Assembly: GCA_040757775.1 (NCBI GenBank)
Contig: JBFLWQ010000010.1
Coordinates: 38,651-102,650 of the forward strand
Direction of reading: 5' to 3'
From: Thermodesulfobacteriota bacterium
GTDB taxonomy: Bacteria > Desulfobacterota > UBA8473
Length of the DNA: 64,000 nt
Shown here: positions 1 through 8,128 of the stretch, in pieces
Layout: each line of letters starts with the position of its first letter
Position numbering within the stretch: position 1 is the first letter of the stretch
The notes under the pieces: model-generated
Told to the model about the DNA's origin: nothing
The model's database searches: none
Seen by the model: the letters and a program-made list of their open reading frames with translations, nothing else
Position numbers and translations under genes: made by a program

Positions 1-1
1 C

Positions 2-1351
2 GGTGACCTTGTGGAGGCTATCTTCGAAATTGATCCCCTCCTGGGAAAAAGGATCAGAAAACTGGAAAAGGTTGCCATATATCCGGGAAGTCATTACGTC
101 ACCCCTAAAGATATGCTAAAAAAAGCTATTGAAGCCATCAAGGGAGAATTAAAGGGACAGATTCGTTTTTTTTATTCCCATAATAAACTTTTAGAGGCTC
201 AAAGGATAGAGGAGAGGACCAATTTTGATATCGAAATGCTGGAGGAAGCAGGTTACTGTACAGGTATAGAAAACTATTCCAGACACATGAATGGCAGAAA
301 ACCAGGAGAGCCACCACCTACACTAGTGGATTATTTTCCCAAGAATTTTCTTATTTTCGTAGACGAAAGTCATGTAACAATCCCTCAGCTTCATGGTATG
401 TATCGTGGGGACAGGTCAAGAAAAGAAACCCTGGTAGAGTACGGATTTCGTCTCCCATCAGCCCTTGATAACCGGCCCCTTAATTTCCATGAATTTGAGG
501 GGCTTATAAACCAGGCTATTTTTGTCTCCGCGACCCCGGGAGATTATGAATTTAAAAAGAGCAAAGGCAAAATTGTTGAACAGATTATTCGCCCTACAGG
601 CCTAATGGATCCGGCAATCACAGTCAAGCCTGCCAGGGATCAAGTCGATGATCTCCTGCATGAAATCAATAAACGGTGTAAACGCAAGGAAAGGGTACTG
701 GTTACCACCCTGACCAAAAGGATGGCTGAGGACCTTTCTGAATACTACAGTGAGCTGGGAATAAGGGTTAGGTATCTTCACTCGGATATTGAAACTCTGG
801 AAAGGGTAAAAATAATCAGAAGTTTACGCATGAACGAATTCGATTGCCTCATAGGGATAAACCTGCTCAGAGAGGGACTGGATATCCCCGAGGTATCTCT
901 GGTTGCCATATTAGATGCTGACAAAGAAGGATTCCTTCGCTCTGAAAGGTCATTGATACAGATGTGCGGAAGGGCATCCAGAAACATAGCCGGAGAGGTA
1001 ATAATGTATAGCGACACCATTACCCGGTCTATAGAGGCTACCATCCATGAAACAAGCCGCAGGAGAAAAATTCAGGCTGAGTTTAACAAAAAGAATAACA
1101 TTACCCCTGAAAGTATAAAAAAATCTATATCCAGCATCCTAACCTCAATCTATGAAGCAGATTATTACACTGTACCCATTGTCAATGAACCTGAAGAAGA
1201 ATATATACCTTCAGATGAGATACCAAAACTCATTAAAAATTTGAAAGCCCGGATGAAAAAAGCGGCTGATAATCTTGAATTTGAAAAAGCAGCAGAGTTT
1301 AGAGACAGAATCAAAAAGTTGCAAAATGTGGAATTGGAATTATGGAGTTGA
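2..1351 (+). CDS. uvrB: UvrB, excinuclease ABC subunit B (5' end outside window)
   Basis: UvrB is the damage-verifying helicase-like subunit of the UvrABC nucleotide excision repair complex; it receives DNA from UvrA and positions UvrC. About 450 of the usual ~670 residues are visible, so the Walker A motif and beta-hairpin lie off the left edge; the reading frame is open to base 2 and the GTG at 11 is internal, not a start. Visible landmarks are the UvrB-type DESH motif followed by the conserved [19 protein letters not shown] block, the VSATPG motif III, the [13 protein letters not shown] and [14 protein letters not shown] helicase segments, and a C-terminal UVR domain ([17 protein letters not shown]) that binds UvrC. 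Helicase motif VI reads QMCGRASRN where most UvrB have QTIGRAARN. Family assignment is certain. Confidence 0.97.
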   Translation, partial: GDLVEAIFEIDPLLGKRIRKLEKVAIYPGSHYVTPKDMLKKAIEAIKGELKGQIRFFYSHNKLLEAQRIEERTNFDIEMLEEAGYCTGIENYSRHMNGRKPGEPPPTLVDYFPKNFLIFVDESHVTIPQLHGMYRGDRSRKETLVEYGFRLPSALDNRPLNFHEFEGLINQAIFVSATPGDYEFKKSKGKIVEQIIRPTGLMDPAITVKPARDQVDDLLHEINKRCKRKERVLVTTLTKRMAEDLSEYYSELGIRVRYLHSDIETLERVKIIRSLRMNEFDCLIGINLLREGLDIPEVSLVAILDADKEGFLRSERSLIQMCGRASRNIAGEVIMYSDTITRSIEATIHETSRRRKIQAEFNKKNNITPESIKKSISSILTSIYEADYYTVPIVNEPEEEYIPSDEIPKLIKNLKARMKKAADNLEFEKAAEFRDRIKKLQNVELELWS

Positions 1352-1387
1352 TCTAAGTTAAGTTGCAGTGTTGCTAAGTTAGCTCTT

Positions 1388-1888
1388 TTACATTTTATAC
1401 TTGCCAAAGTCCTCTGGAGACATATTTTCTAAAATTTCAGCCCATTTTTCTGGTTCTTTACCTTCTTTCCCCACGGTTGTCTCTCTTAAGTCAATCCTCC
1501 TGGACCGAGCAATGACCTCTTCACTGACATATATGGGAGAATTGGTTCTCAAGGCTATAGCAATTGCATCACTGGGACGAGAATCAATAGCATACTTCTT
1601 GTTACCCATCTTAAGATATAGGGTAGCATAGAAGGTGTTGTCCTGCAAGTCGTTAACCTCTACCTTAATTACATCAACCTTGAAGTTGTCCAAAATATTC
1701 TTTAATAAATCATGGGTCATAGGTCTGGGAAGCTGAATTTTTTCAAGCTCAGTAGCTATAGCACTGGCTTCCAGCAGTCCAATCCAGATTGGAACCGCAC
1801 TCTTATCTTCCATGTCCTTAAGGATAATAATAGGCATGTTGGTAAAAGGGTCCACTGTTAATCCCGCTACTCTCATTTCTTTAAACAT
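1388..1888 (-). CDS. Bifunctional nuclease family protein (DUF151)
   Basis: A 166-residue protein of the DUF151/bifunctional-nuclease family. The first ~130 residues carry the family hallmarks: a MRVAGLTVDPFTNMPIIILKD-like start, the segment LPIWIG-type VPIWIGLLEASAIA, the LPRPMTHDL stretch and the SRPSDAIAIALR motif. Plant members have DNase and RNase activity; the role in bacteria is poorly defined, so nuclease function is family-based inference. The acidic tail (about 130-166) is variable in the family. A strong AGGAGG ribosome-binding site precedes the ATG. It is the last gene of a leftward run with miaB 12 nt upstream, which suggests co-transcription. It converges with uvrB across a 36-nt gap in which I see no convincing terminator. 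Confidence 0.9.
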   Translation of the reverse strand: MFKEMRVAGLTVDPFTNMPIIILKDMEDKSAVPIWIGLLEASAIATELEKIQLPRPMTHDLLKNILDNFKVDVIKVEVNDLQDNTFYATLYLKMGNKKYAIDSRPSDAIAIALRTNSPIYVSEEVIARSRRIDLRETTVGKEGKEPEKWAEILENMSPEDFGKYKM

Positions 1889-1900
1889 ATAGACCTCCTA

Positions 1901-3235
1901 TTAACCACAATAAGTGGTATTTATCTCTCCCTCCAGCGAATTAAGGAATGCCCTCTTTATTCTGACAGGCACTATACATCCTCTTAAATCAGATGACCCT
2001 TCAAAATTAACTACTTTATTTGATCTGGTTCTGCCGGTCAAACGCGTTAGGTTAGTTTTGCTCGGGCCTTCTACTAATATCTCTTCCTCTTTACCTTCCA
2101 ATTCTCTGTTTTTAGTTAAAGTAAAAAGTTTTTGATAGGTTTGGAGGATACTTAACCTTTTGGCTTTGACCTCATCATCGACTTTTTCAGTGAGGGTTGA
2201 TGCCTTTGTTTCAACCCTGTCAGAATATTTAAAAGAAAAAAGACTGTCGAATTTAACTACCCCTATTAATTCAAGGGTATCTTTAAAATCCTTTTCAGTT
2301 TCCCCGGGAAATCCCACGATAATATCCGATGTTATGCTTATTTTCGGACAAGTATTCCTGAGCCTTTCTACCTTTGCAATGTATTCTTCTGCCGTATATC
2401 TCCTCTTCATAGCCTCCAGGACTGAATTAGAACCAGATTGAACAGGCAAATGAATATGTTCACATAATTTATCCAATTGTCCAAAAGAAGAAATCAATTC
2501 CTCAGATAGGTCTTTGGGGTGGGATGTGGTAAAACGTATCCTCTCTATTCCTTCTATCTCATTTATGGAGTACAACAGTCGGGGGAAAGTCATACCCTCT
2601 GTAATGCCCTTCCCGTAAGAATTTACATTTTGGCCCAGTAACGTTACCTCTTTTACGCCCCTCTCCGACAGTCTTTTTACCTCCTCCAGTATCTCTCCGT
2701 TTGGCCTGCTTATCTCCCTGCCCCTTACATAGGGAACTATACAATAAGAACAGTAATTATCACAACCCTGCATAATTGTAACATAGGATTTTATCTCTTT
2801 TTCTCTGGGGTTAGAGTAAACTCCAAGGGAAGGAACTGAATCATACAGACTGGTTTCCAGAATTCTCCTCCCTGTCCGCTCAACATCATGAATAAATTCG
2901 GGCAATTTATGGATATTGTGGGTTCCAAATACTATATCCAGATAAGGAACCCTGTGCAAAAGTCTTTCTCCTTCCTGTTGGGCTACACATCCACCAACAC
3001 CGATGATAAGTTTAGGGTTTTTCCCCTTTAATCTTCTAAGCCTTCCAAGGCTGCTGTAAACCTTGTGCTCCGCCTTTTCTCTTATACTACAGGTATTCAG
3101 CAAAACCAGATCGGCATCGTTAATATTCTCTGTTAATTTATAGTCGTGATCTCCCAGGATTCTGTGGATCTTTTCAGAATCATGTTCGTTCATTTGACAT
3201 CCAAAAGTCTTAATAAAAACGGCCTTTTGTTTCAT
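1901..3235 (-). CDS. miaB: MiaB, tRNA-2-methylthio-N6-dimethylallyladenosine synthase
   Basis: Radical-SAM methylthiotransferase that adds a methylthio group to i6A37 of tRNAs reading UNN codons. The protein has 444 residues, normal for MiaB. It shows the N-terminal UPF0004 domain with three cluster cysteines at about C13 (FGCQMNEHDS), C49 (LLNTCSIREKA) and C83 (GGCVAQQEG). The radical-SAM CxxxCxxC motif is at C158/C162/C165 (MQGCDNYCSYC), and a TRAM domain occupies the last ~65 residues. The LLNTCSIREKA motif separates MiaB from RimO and MtaB relatives. It lies between the cNMP-binding gene (18 nt upstream) and the DUF151 gene (12 nt downstream), all on the minus strand, so a three-gene operon is likely. 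The ribosome-binding site is weak (GAAAG). Confidence 0.96.
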   Translation of the reverse strand: MKQKAVFIKTFGCQMNEHDSEKIHRILGDHDYKLTENINDADLVLLNTCSIREKAEHKVYSSLGRLRRLKGKNPKLIIGVGGCVAQQEGERLLHRVPYLDIVFGTHNIHKLPEFIHDVERTGRRILETSLYDSVPSLGVYSNPREKEIKSYVTIMQGCDNYCSYCIVPYVRGREISRPNGEILEEVKRLSERGVKEVTLLGQNVNSYGKGITEGMTFPRLLYSINEIEGIERIRFTTSHPKDLSEELISSFGQLDKLCEHIHLPVQSGSNSVLEAMKRRYTAEEYIAKVERLRNTCPKISITSDIIVGFPGETEKDFKDTLELIGVVKFDSLFSFKYSDRVETKASTLTEKVDDEVKAKRLSILQTYQKLFTLTKNRELEGKEEEILVEGPSKTNLTRLTGRTRSNKVVNFEGSSDLRGCIVPVRIKRAFLNSLEGEINTTYCG

Positions 3236-3253
3236 AAAAGTCTTTCAATCCTT

Positions 3254-4075
3254 CTATATCATACTTATATGGTCGTCTTCTTCAATTCCATGCTTTTTTG
3301 TACCCTTCTTTTTAAATGCCTTAATGATCCTTTTATTTGCTTCTGCCAGGCGATAAGCTAAGTCCTCTAACAATTTTCTTGCTATTTTTGGATACGATTC
3401 AATAATCTCATCCAGGTTAGCACCAGAAAATACCTGCACCACACTCTTCCCTATGGATGTAACAGTTGCAGATCTTGGCTGGCTCAGTAGCCCACTCATC
3501 TCTCCAAAGAATTCCCCAGACTTATTGATCCTGCCCACCTCTTTACCCTCCTTCGTCACCAATAACCCACCTTCTGCTCTTAGGAGCCTAAAAAAATCAT
3601 AGCTCATAGCCCCTTCTTTTATTATCACCTCACCATCTTCATAGACCTTCTCATTGAGGTCTATTAAACCTTCCAACACAATATTATCTTTAGCAATCTG
3701 CGTTGTTTGCTCCAGTTGGCTCAGAACAGAGATTAGTATCTTCTCGGTCAGTTGGGGTTTAGTGTATATAATATCCTTCAACACTTTTGTACTATAGATA
3801 GCTATACGCGTAGTGGTTAATGCCCGAACGGTTGTTGTGTAAGGCCTATATAAGAAAAAATTCTCGATGCCAAATACATCTTCTTCTTTTAACACACGTA
3901 CACTTTTGCCCTTTTGGAATACCTCTACCGAACCTTGTAAAATTACATAAAAGTACTCATTCTTCTCACCCTCACTTATTATAGTCTGCCTGGGCTTATA
4001 TATCTTAACATTTACAGCATATATATCTGGGGCGGTTTTCGTCCCCAATGCAGATTCACTATCTTCAGCCTTCAT
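3254..4075 (-). CDS. Tandem cyclic-nucleotide-binding-domain protein without DNA-binding domain
   Basis: A 273-residue soluble protein with two consecutive cNMP-binding beta-roll domains. The first spans about residues 20-120 (YKPRQTIISEGEKNEYFYVILQG) and the second about 145-245 (GEVIIKEG ... GRINKSGEFFGEMSGLLSQPRSATV). The second contains FGEMSGLLSQPRSATV, matching the phosphate-binding-cassette pattern FGE-x4-L-x4-R-(S/T)-A-T, so it may bind cAMP or cGMP. The first cassette (FGIENFFLYRPYTTTVRA) lacks the Glu/Arg arrangement and is probably degenerate. No helix-turn-helix follows; the tail is lysine-rich, so this is not a CRP-type activator but an effector or scaffold of unknown output. A class III cyclase gene lies at 18,014-20,554, though a link is only inference. 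GAGG lies just before the ATG. It leads the miaB-DUF151 run. Confidence 0.8.
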   Translation of the reverse strand: MKAEDSESALGTKTAPDIYAVNVKIYKPRQTIISEGEKNEYFYVILQGSVEVFQKGKSVRVLKEEDVFGIENFFLYRPYTTTVRALTTTRIAIYSTKVLKDIIYTKPQLTEKILISVLSQLEQTTQIAKDNIVLEGLIDLNEKVYEDGEVIIKEGAMSYDFFRLLRAEGGLLVTKEGKEVGRINKSGEFFGEMSGLLSQPRSATVTSIGKSVVQVFSGANLDEIIESYPKIARKLLEDLAYRLAEANKRIIKAFKKKGTKKHGIEEDDHISMI

Positions 4076-4165
4076 CTTTTTTCCTCTAGTTGAATACTAT
4101 AGAAATAAACTAATGAATTTTACTACAAATTTTCCGCCTGTTTAATAACAAACTAGGCAGATGGC

Positions 4166-4798
4166 TTATTTTCGACATTTGGGAGTTACGGTTAGCTTGT
4201 CTGAAGGAGTAACAATCCCTCCAGACATTATTAATTTAAAGGCATCTTCCACAGTCATATCCAGGTTTATAACATCTTTCTCTGGAACCAGAAGATATAA
4301 TCCAGTAGTGGGGTTTGGTGTGGTAGGAACGAACACATTAACAACCCTCTTTTCAGTTTTATCCTGGACCTCCCCTTCGGTAACACCAGTTAAGAAGCCC
4401 ATAATCCACATGTCCTTCATGGGAGCCTCAACCAATACAACTCGTTTAAAACCCTTCGAATCCTGGGCAAATATGGCTTCGACCAGTTGCTTGATGGCAA
4501 GATATATATTTCTAACAAAGGGAACTCTCGATACTGCCCATTCCCATAGGTAGACCAACTTTTTCCCCAAGAGGTTCTGGGTAAGGATCCCCACGAGGAT
4601 TGTGAAAACCGCTGTTGCAATCAGCCCCAGCCCTGGGATATGAAAGGGTAGGTAAGTATCAGGATGGAACTTTAATGGTAGGTAGTTAAGAACCCTGTCC
4701 ATAATACCAATAAGGATATCCAGGATGTAAATTGTTAAACCAGCAGGTATAATTACTAATAAACCCGTTATAAAATAATTTTTTATCCGCGTTTTCAT
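4166..4798 (-). CDS. DUF502 family integral membrane protein
   Basis: A 210-residue protein with the DUF502 signature. Two hydrophobic helices lie at about residues 8-32 (ITGLLVIIPAGLTIYILDIL) and 54-75 (GLGLIATAVFTILVGILTQNL), with the family's G-L-x2-x-P-x-G-x-T start motif. A cytoplasmic-looking domain follows, with the conserved VEAPMKDMWIMGFLTG and FVPTTPNPTTGLYLLVPE segments. The biochemical function of DUF502 is unknown and I infer none. It reads leftward with its 5' end against a 270-nt repeat-containing gap, and its stop is 90 nt upstream of the cNMP-protein start, so it could be co-transcribed with that group. I see no clear ribosome-binding site. Confidence 0.85.
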   Translation of the reverse strand: MKTRIKNYFITGLLVIIPAGLTIYILDILIGIMDRVLNYLPLKFHPDTYLPFHIPGLGLIATAVFTILVGILTQNLLGKKLVYLWEWAVSRVPFVRNIYLAIKQLVEAIFAQDSKGFKRVVLVEAPMKDMWIMGFLTGVTEGEVQDKTEKRVVNVFVPTTPNPTTGLYLLVPEKDVINLDMTVEDAFKLIMSGGIVTPSDKLTVTPKCRK

Positions 4799-5068
4799 TT
4801 TTATGTATCTTTCGAGAGCTTTTAAAAAAGTGTCTCTGAGAGCAAGTTCATAGATTCCTGCCTTCGCAGGAACATGCTTTTTGGAAATCCACTTTAAGGA
4901 GTGGGAAAGGGAATTTTTCAGGGCAAACTATTTAGCAGTTTAACAGAGAGGATAATCTTTTTCAATAAAATAATTATAAGCAGCCCCCTTTTGAAGGCTT
5001 CACCCAGGTGAGGTATCTCCTCTCTTTAGTATCCAATACCGAATACTGCCCGAAATAAAAGGAAAAAT
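4799..5068. repeat. Intergenic spacer with short dispersed repeats
   Basis: No gene is visible here. Around 4853-4872 there is a small palindrome (TTCCTGCcttcGCAGGAA) of the type seen in abundant bacterial intergenic repeats. Around 4903-4930 the sequence GGAAAGGGAATTTTTCAGG followed by AACTA recurs almost unchanged at 7681-7707 in another gene-free stretch. These are short repeat copies, not genes. Confidence 0.55.
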
Positions 5069-5449
5069 TTAAAGTGACTGGAGATATACTGATGATTTTT
5101 TCTCTATTTTTCTATTATTTGCATCAACATAGATAAGCTTAGGTTTGTGGTTTATCGCCTCTTTTTCCTCATAGTGCGCATAATTAGCAATTATTATTAG
5201 GTCACCAATACTGACCTTATGGGCAGCGGCCCCATTAAGACAAATAGTACCAGAGTTAGCTTCCCCTTTAATGGCATACGTTTCAAACCTTTCACCATTG
5301 GAGATATTATAGATGTGAACCGATTCGTAGGGTATTATGCCTGCATCTTCCATCAGGAGCTCATCAATGGTAATACTTCCTTCATAATCCAGATTAGCAT
5401 CTGTAACCCTTACCCGGTGTATTTTGGATTTCAGCATGATTCTCTGCAC
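5069..5449 (-). CDS. panD: PanD, aspartate 1-decarboxylase proenzyme
   Basis: Pyruvoyl-dependent enzyme that makes beta-alanine from L-aspartate for pantothenate synthesis. I place the start at the GTG at 5449, not at the ATG further upstream inside panC. GGAGGA lies 7-8 nt before this GTG, and the resulting 126-residue protein puts the self-cleavage pair exactly at Gly24-Ser25 ([10 protein letters not shown]), as in E. coli PanD. Other family residues visible are the Tyr and Asn of the [19 protein letters not shown] region that form the active site, and the GDLIII strand. It lies 28 nt downstream of panC and ends the panBCD operon. The longer 152-residue reading adds an N-terminus unlike any PanD. 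Confidence 0.95.
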   Translation of the reverse strand: MQRIMLKSKIHRVRVTDANLDYEGSITIDELLMEDAGIIPYESVHIYNISNGERFETYAIKGEANSGTICLNGAAAHKVSIGDLIIIANYAHYEEKEAINHKPKLIYVDANNRKIEKKSSVYLQSL

Positions 5450-5477
5450 GTCACTTCTTCCTCCTTCACAAAATTTG

Positions 5478-6329
5478 TCATCTTCTTCTTTCAAAAGTAC
5501 AATTATCAATAAGTCTTGTTTTGCCAACCTTCACTGCCATTGCCAGCACTGCGTCTCTATCAATCTCTTTAATGTACTCCAGTGTTTGAGAGTCACATAT
5601 ATTAACATAATCGATGTCCGTTAGACTTTCTGATTCAATTCTTTTCTCAACCTCCCGAAGAATACTTTCGGACCTTCTTTCACCTGATTTGAATAACTCC
5701 TTCGCCTCAGACATTGCTTGATTTAAGCTTAGTGCAGCTTTGCGCTCTTCTGGGGTCAGGTAAGTATTTCTGGAACTCATTGCCAGACCGTCCTTTTCCC
5801 GGACAGTAGGGATTCCAATGATCTCTATATCAAAATTAAGGTCTTTAACCATCTGCCTGATAGTAACTAACTGCTGAAAATCCTTCTCTCCAAAAATGGC
5901 AATATGCGGCTTAACAATATTGAATAACTTTGCGACTACCGTTGTTACACCTCTGAAATGGGTAGGTCTGGAAGCACCGCACAGGTTCCTGGTTACATAT
6001 TCTACATTTACATAGGTCTGATAGGTTTTGGGATACATCTCGGAAGCAGTAGGGGCAAAGATAATATCAACGCCAACTCCTTCTGCCAATTTCTTATCTT
6101 TTTCTAAATCTCTGGGATATTTTTCAAGGTCTTCTCCTACTCCAAATTGGGTAGGATTAACAAATATACTGATTATTGAGATATCAGCCCTTCTCCCTCC
6201 CTCCTCAATTAGCTTGAGATGGCCATCGTGGAGAAAACCCATGGTTGGAACCAGAGCAATTATCTTATTCTTCAGACGGGAGCCCTCTGAAAACTCCTGC
6301 ATCTCTTTGATACTACTTACCATCTTCAT
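5478..6329 (-). CDS. panC: PanC, pantoate--beta-alanine ligase
   Basis: ATP-dependent ligase that joins pantoate and beta-alanine to give pantothenate, in the cytoplasm. The 283-residue protein has the nucleotidyltransferase motif [11 protein letters not shown] with H34 and H37, the [11 protein letters not shown] segment, the FGEKDFQQL substrate site, and the KMSKS-like loop as [10 protein letters not shown]. Length is normal. The ATG at 6329 or the in-frame ATG six bases later could start translation; GAGGGGTGA lies somewhat far upstream. It sits between panB (39 nt upstream) and panD (28 nt downstream) on the minus strand, so the three genes of the pathway form one operon under the panB leader. 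Confidence 0.96.
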   Translation of the reverse strand: MKMVSSIKEMQEFSEGSRLKNKIIALVPTMGFLHDGHLKLIEEGGRRADISIISIFVNPTQFGVGEDLEKYPRDLEKDKKLAEGVGVDIIFAPTASEMYPKTYQTYVNVEYVTRNLCGASRPTHFRGVTTVVAKLFNIVKPHIAIFGEKDFQQLVTIRQMVKDLNFDIEIIGIPTVREKDGLAMSSRNTYLTPEERKAALSLNQAMSEAKELFKSGERRSESILREVEKRIESESLTDIDYVNICDSQTLEYIKEIDRDAVLAMAVKVGKTRLIDNCTFERRR

Positions 6330-6368
6330 ATTTAGCCTAAATCACCCCTCACATTTCACTACATCATA

Positions 6369-7169
6369 TCACTTAAAGCTATGCTCGTCATTGGGAAAGG
6401 CTTTGTTCTTTACCTCCGAGATATACTCTTTAACTGCCTTTGAGATTACCTCTTCCAAATTCACATATTTCTTTACAAACTTCGGTCGAAATTCACCAGA
6501 CAGCCCTAATAAATCGTTGATCACCAAGACTTGACCATCACATTTTATGCCCGCTCCAATGCCTATGGTTGGAATTTTCAGCCTTTTGGTAATCTCTTCA
6601 CCAAGTTGACTGGGGATCACCTCCAGGACAACGGAAAATGCCCCTGCCCTCTCAACTGCCAGGGCATCTGCCAGGAGTTTTTCTCTCTGTTTATCTTCTT
6701 TTCCTTGAACCCGATAGCCTCCCATTCTATGAACTGACTGGGGTGTTAAACCAATATGTGCCATTACAGGTATGTCTATATCTGTAATAGCCTTGATGGT
6801 GTCCTCCATATTAGCCCCACCCTCAAGTTTTACAGCCTCAGCCCCACTCTCTTTTATCATCCTGCCCGCATTCCTCTTGGCATCCTCTATACTGGTCTGG
6901 TAAGACATAAACGGCATGTCTATGACAACGAGCGCATTTTTACAAGCCCTTGCAACTGCCTTGGTGTGGTGAATCATATCTCCGATAGATACCGGCAGGG
7001 TATTTGCCTGCCCCAGGACAACGTTGCCAACTGAGTCGCCAACCAATAAGATATCCACTCCACAGGCATCGAGAATCCTGGCAGTAGGGTAATCATAAGC
7101 AGTAAGCATCGTTATCTTTTCCCCTTCATCTTTCATCCTTTGTAAGTCTAAGATCGTTATCTTTCCCAT
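6369..7169 (-). CDS. panB: PanB, 3-methyl-2-oxobutanoate hydroxymethyltransferase
   Basis: First enzyme of pantothenate synthesis: transfers a hydroxymethyl group from 5,10-methylene-THF to alpha-ketoisovalerate, giving ketopantoate. The 266-residue TIM barrel has all main signatures: [12 protein letters not shown], the metal-binding [10 protein letters not shown] with D45, the VKLEGG strand, [10 protein letters not shown], and GIGAG near the C-terminus. AGGGGG lies just before the ATG. It is first in the panBCD operon. A rho-independent terminator lies only ~20 nt upstream of the start codon, so expression should depend on read-through controlled by the leader RNA described separately. Confidence 0.97.
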   Translation of the reverse strand: MGKITILDLQRMKDEGEKITMLTAYDYPTARILDACGVDILLVGDSVGNVVLGQANTLPVSIGDMIHHTKAVARACKNALVVIDMPFMSYQTSIEDAKRNAGRMIKESGAEAVKLEGGANMEDTIKAITDIDIPVMAHIGLTPQSVHRMGGYRVQGKEDKQREKLLADALAVERAGAFSVVLEVIPSQLGEEITKRLKIPTIGIGAGIKCDGQVLVINDLLGLSGEFRPKFVKKYVNLEEVISKAVKEYISEVKNKAFPNDEHSFK

Positions 7170-7189
7170 CTATACCCCCTAAGTTAAAA

Positions 7190-7224
7190 CAAAAAAGCCT
7201 TCTGGACTGAGTCCAGAAGGCTTT
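7190..7224 (-). terminator. Intrinsic terminator in the panB leader
   Basis: A perfect 11-bp GC-containing hairpin (14 bp with the flanking A/T pairs) is followed on the minus strand by TTTTTTG. It ends ~20 nt before the panB start codon, so it works as an attenuator, not as the end of a gene. Confidence 0.85.
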
Positions 7225-7363
7225 CTATCAATGGGCTAACGAATAGACCTAGGGGGAATTCCCCTGATCAACTATCCCATTTATCGACCCTATCGAAGTT
7301 CCTTCCGTCTCAGTCCAAATATATGGATCCAAGCGGGATAACAAATTGTTAAATCTTTTTAGA
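7190..7363 (-). promoter_or_regulatory. Structured panB leader with attenuator (candidate pan-motif RNA)
   Basis: The transcript ahead of panB can form a terminator hairpin (7197-7221: 11-bp stem GCCTTCTGGAC/GTCCAGAAGGC, loop TCA, then six U). An upstream segment at 7301-7316 is complementary to the loop and stem of that hairpin. GGACTGAG pairs with CTCAGTCC, and GAAGG with CCTTC, so the two folds exclude each other as in a transcriptional riboswitch or attenuator. Between them lies a further helix (7231-7235 with 7276-7280, and 7243-7246 with 7272-7275) around a 12-nt palindrome GGGGAATTCCCC. A pan motif RNA upstream of panB/C/D genes is known in deltaproteobacteria; I cannot confirm its consensus here, so that name is inference. 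Confidence 0.65.
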
Positions 7364-7369
7364 AGGATA

Positions 7370-7398
7370 TTTTTAGCATATTAAACTAGTTGTGTCAA
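7370..7398 (-). promoter_or_regulatory. Probable sigma-70 promoter of the panBCD leader
   Basis: On the minus strand a consensus TTGACA (7393-7398) is followed after 17 nt by TAAAAA (7370-7375). Transcription would start near 7363, giving a leader of about 190 nt. The same -35/-10 pair (TTGACA, 17 nt, TAAAAA) recurs ahead of the btuF riboswitch. Confidence 0.6.
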
Positions 7399-7399
7399 G

Positions 7400-7798
7400 A
7401 ATTTTTGGCTTGAAACAAAAAAAACTTGATTTTAATACTTCTTTCAACTATAAAATTCACGTCTATAGTATAGAGGCTTACTTTCTGTTCTGTCACTAAA
7501 TAATTCACCCTGAAAAACGAAAAATTTCTTTTGAAGCGAACATGAGCAGGATTTTTGGGGTACCCATCTTGACGAAGCGGAAGATAAGCATTTTCAGGTG
7601 GTTGATCCGCCAAAGGCGGAGAGTTCCTGAAAATGCCTGAAGCGAGTCATATATGGGTCAAAAATACTGCACCAGAGAGCGGAAAAGGGAATTTTTCAGG
7701 ATGAACTAAATAATTCTGAGCGGAATAAACAAGGCTTCTTATAATATGAGATATAAGTACTTTAAAGAGGCTGTTGAAAAAATTAACAAGGGGTTAAA
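7400..7798. repeat. Gene-free stretch with inverted and dispersed repeats
   Basis: I see no credible gene. An inverted repeat GCATTTTCAGG/CCTGAAAATGC lies near 7590-7637, around a smaller CCGCC/GGCGG hairpin. Downstream, TCATATATGGGTCAAAAATA (about 7647-7666) resembles TCATAGATGGGTCAAAAAAT at 12411-12430, and 7681-7707 repeats 4903-4930. These look like fragments of dispersed intergenic elements. Confidence 0.5.
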
Positions 7799-8026
7799 AT
7801 GATGGCAAAAAGTAAAGGAGAAATAGCTATAAGCGAACAATTTTGTAAAGGGTGTGGATATTGTGCAGAGTTCTGCCCTAAAGACTGTGTCATTATGGGA
7901 GATAAATTTAGCGCCCAGGGATACCAATTACCGATCTTTGTAAATGAAGAATGCTGCACAGCATGTGCCATATGTGGAAAGATGTGCCCAGAGAGTGCAA
8001 TTGAAGTGTATAAATATATCTCTTAA
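7799..8026 (+). CDS. Small 2x[4Fe-4S] ferredoxin (KorD-like)
   Basis: A 75-residue ferredoxin with two complete cluster motifs, CKGCGYCAEFCP (about residues 17-28) and CTACAICGKMCP (about 53-64), each CxxCxxCxxxCP. Between them is the segment MGDKFSAQGYQLPIF, typical of the delta subunits of 2-oxoacid:ferredoxin oxidoreductases (KorD/PorD-like). No other oxidoreductase subunit is next to it, so it is either a free electron carrier or a displaced subunit. AAGGGG lies ahead of the double ATG; 7799 or 7802 could start. A large palindromic structure follows the stop immediately, then a divergently unrelated LysR gene in the same direction. Confidence 0.88.
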   Translation: MMAKSKGEIAISEQFCKGCGYCAEFCPKDCVIMGDKFSAQGYQLPIFVNEECCTACAICGKMCPESAIEVYKYIS

Positions 8027-8095
8027 CAGACAGTGAGTTTCATGGGATTTAACATCAGCCGCTGATGTTAACTGTCTGTATGGTTTAAAACCCCA
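8027..8095. promoter_or_regulatory. Nested inverted repeats with a 23-bp perfect palindrome
   Basis: Just after the ferredoxin stop, TTAACATCAGC (8049-8059) and GCTGATGTTAA (8061-8071) form a perfect palindrome around one base. CAGACAGT/ACTGTCTG (8027-8034, 8071-8078) flank it, and a looser ATGGG.../...CCCCAT pair encloses part of it. It could be the ferredoxin terminator, though it has no U-run, or a protein operator. It lies ~58 bp before the LysR start codon, where LysR-type regulators often bind dyads. Confidence 0.5.
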
Positions 8096-8128
8096 TAACC
8101 TCATTACTCCATAGTTACCTCTAATTTG

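Noticed and set aside
5450..5527. Longer panD reading starting inside panC
   Set aside because: The GTG at 5449 has a good ribosome-binding site and sets the cleavage site at Gly24-Ser25.
7395..7613. 72-codon minus-strand frame upstream of panB
   Set aside because: Covers repeat sequence and the promoter area; no ribosome-binding site.
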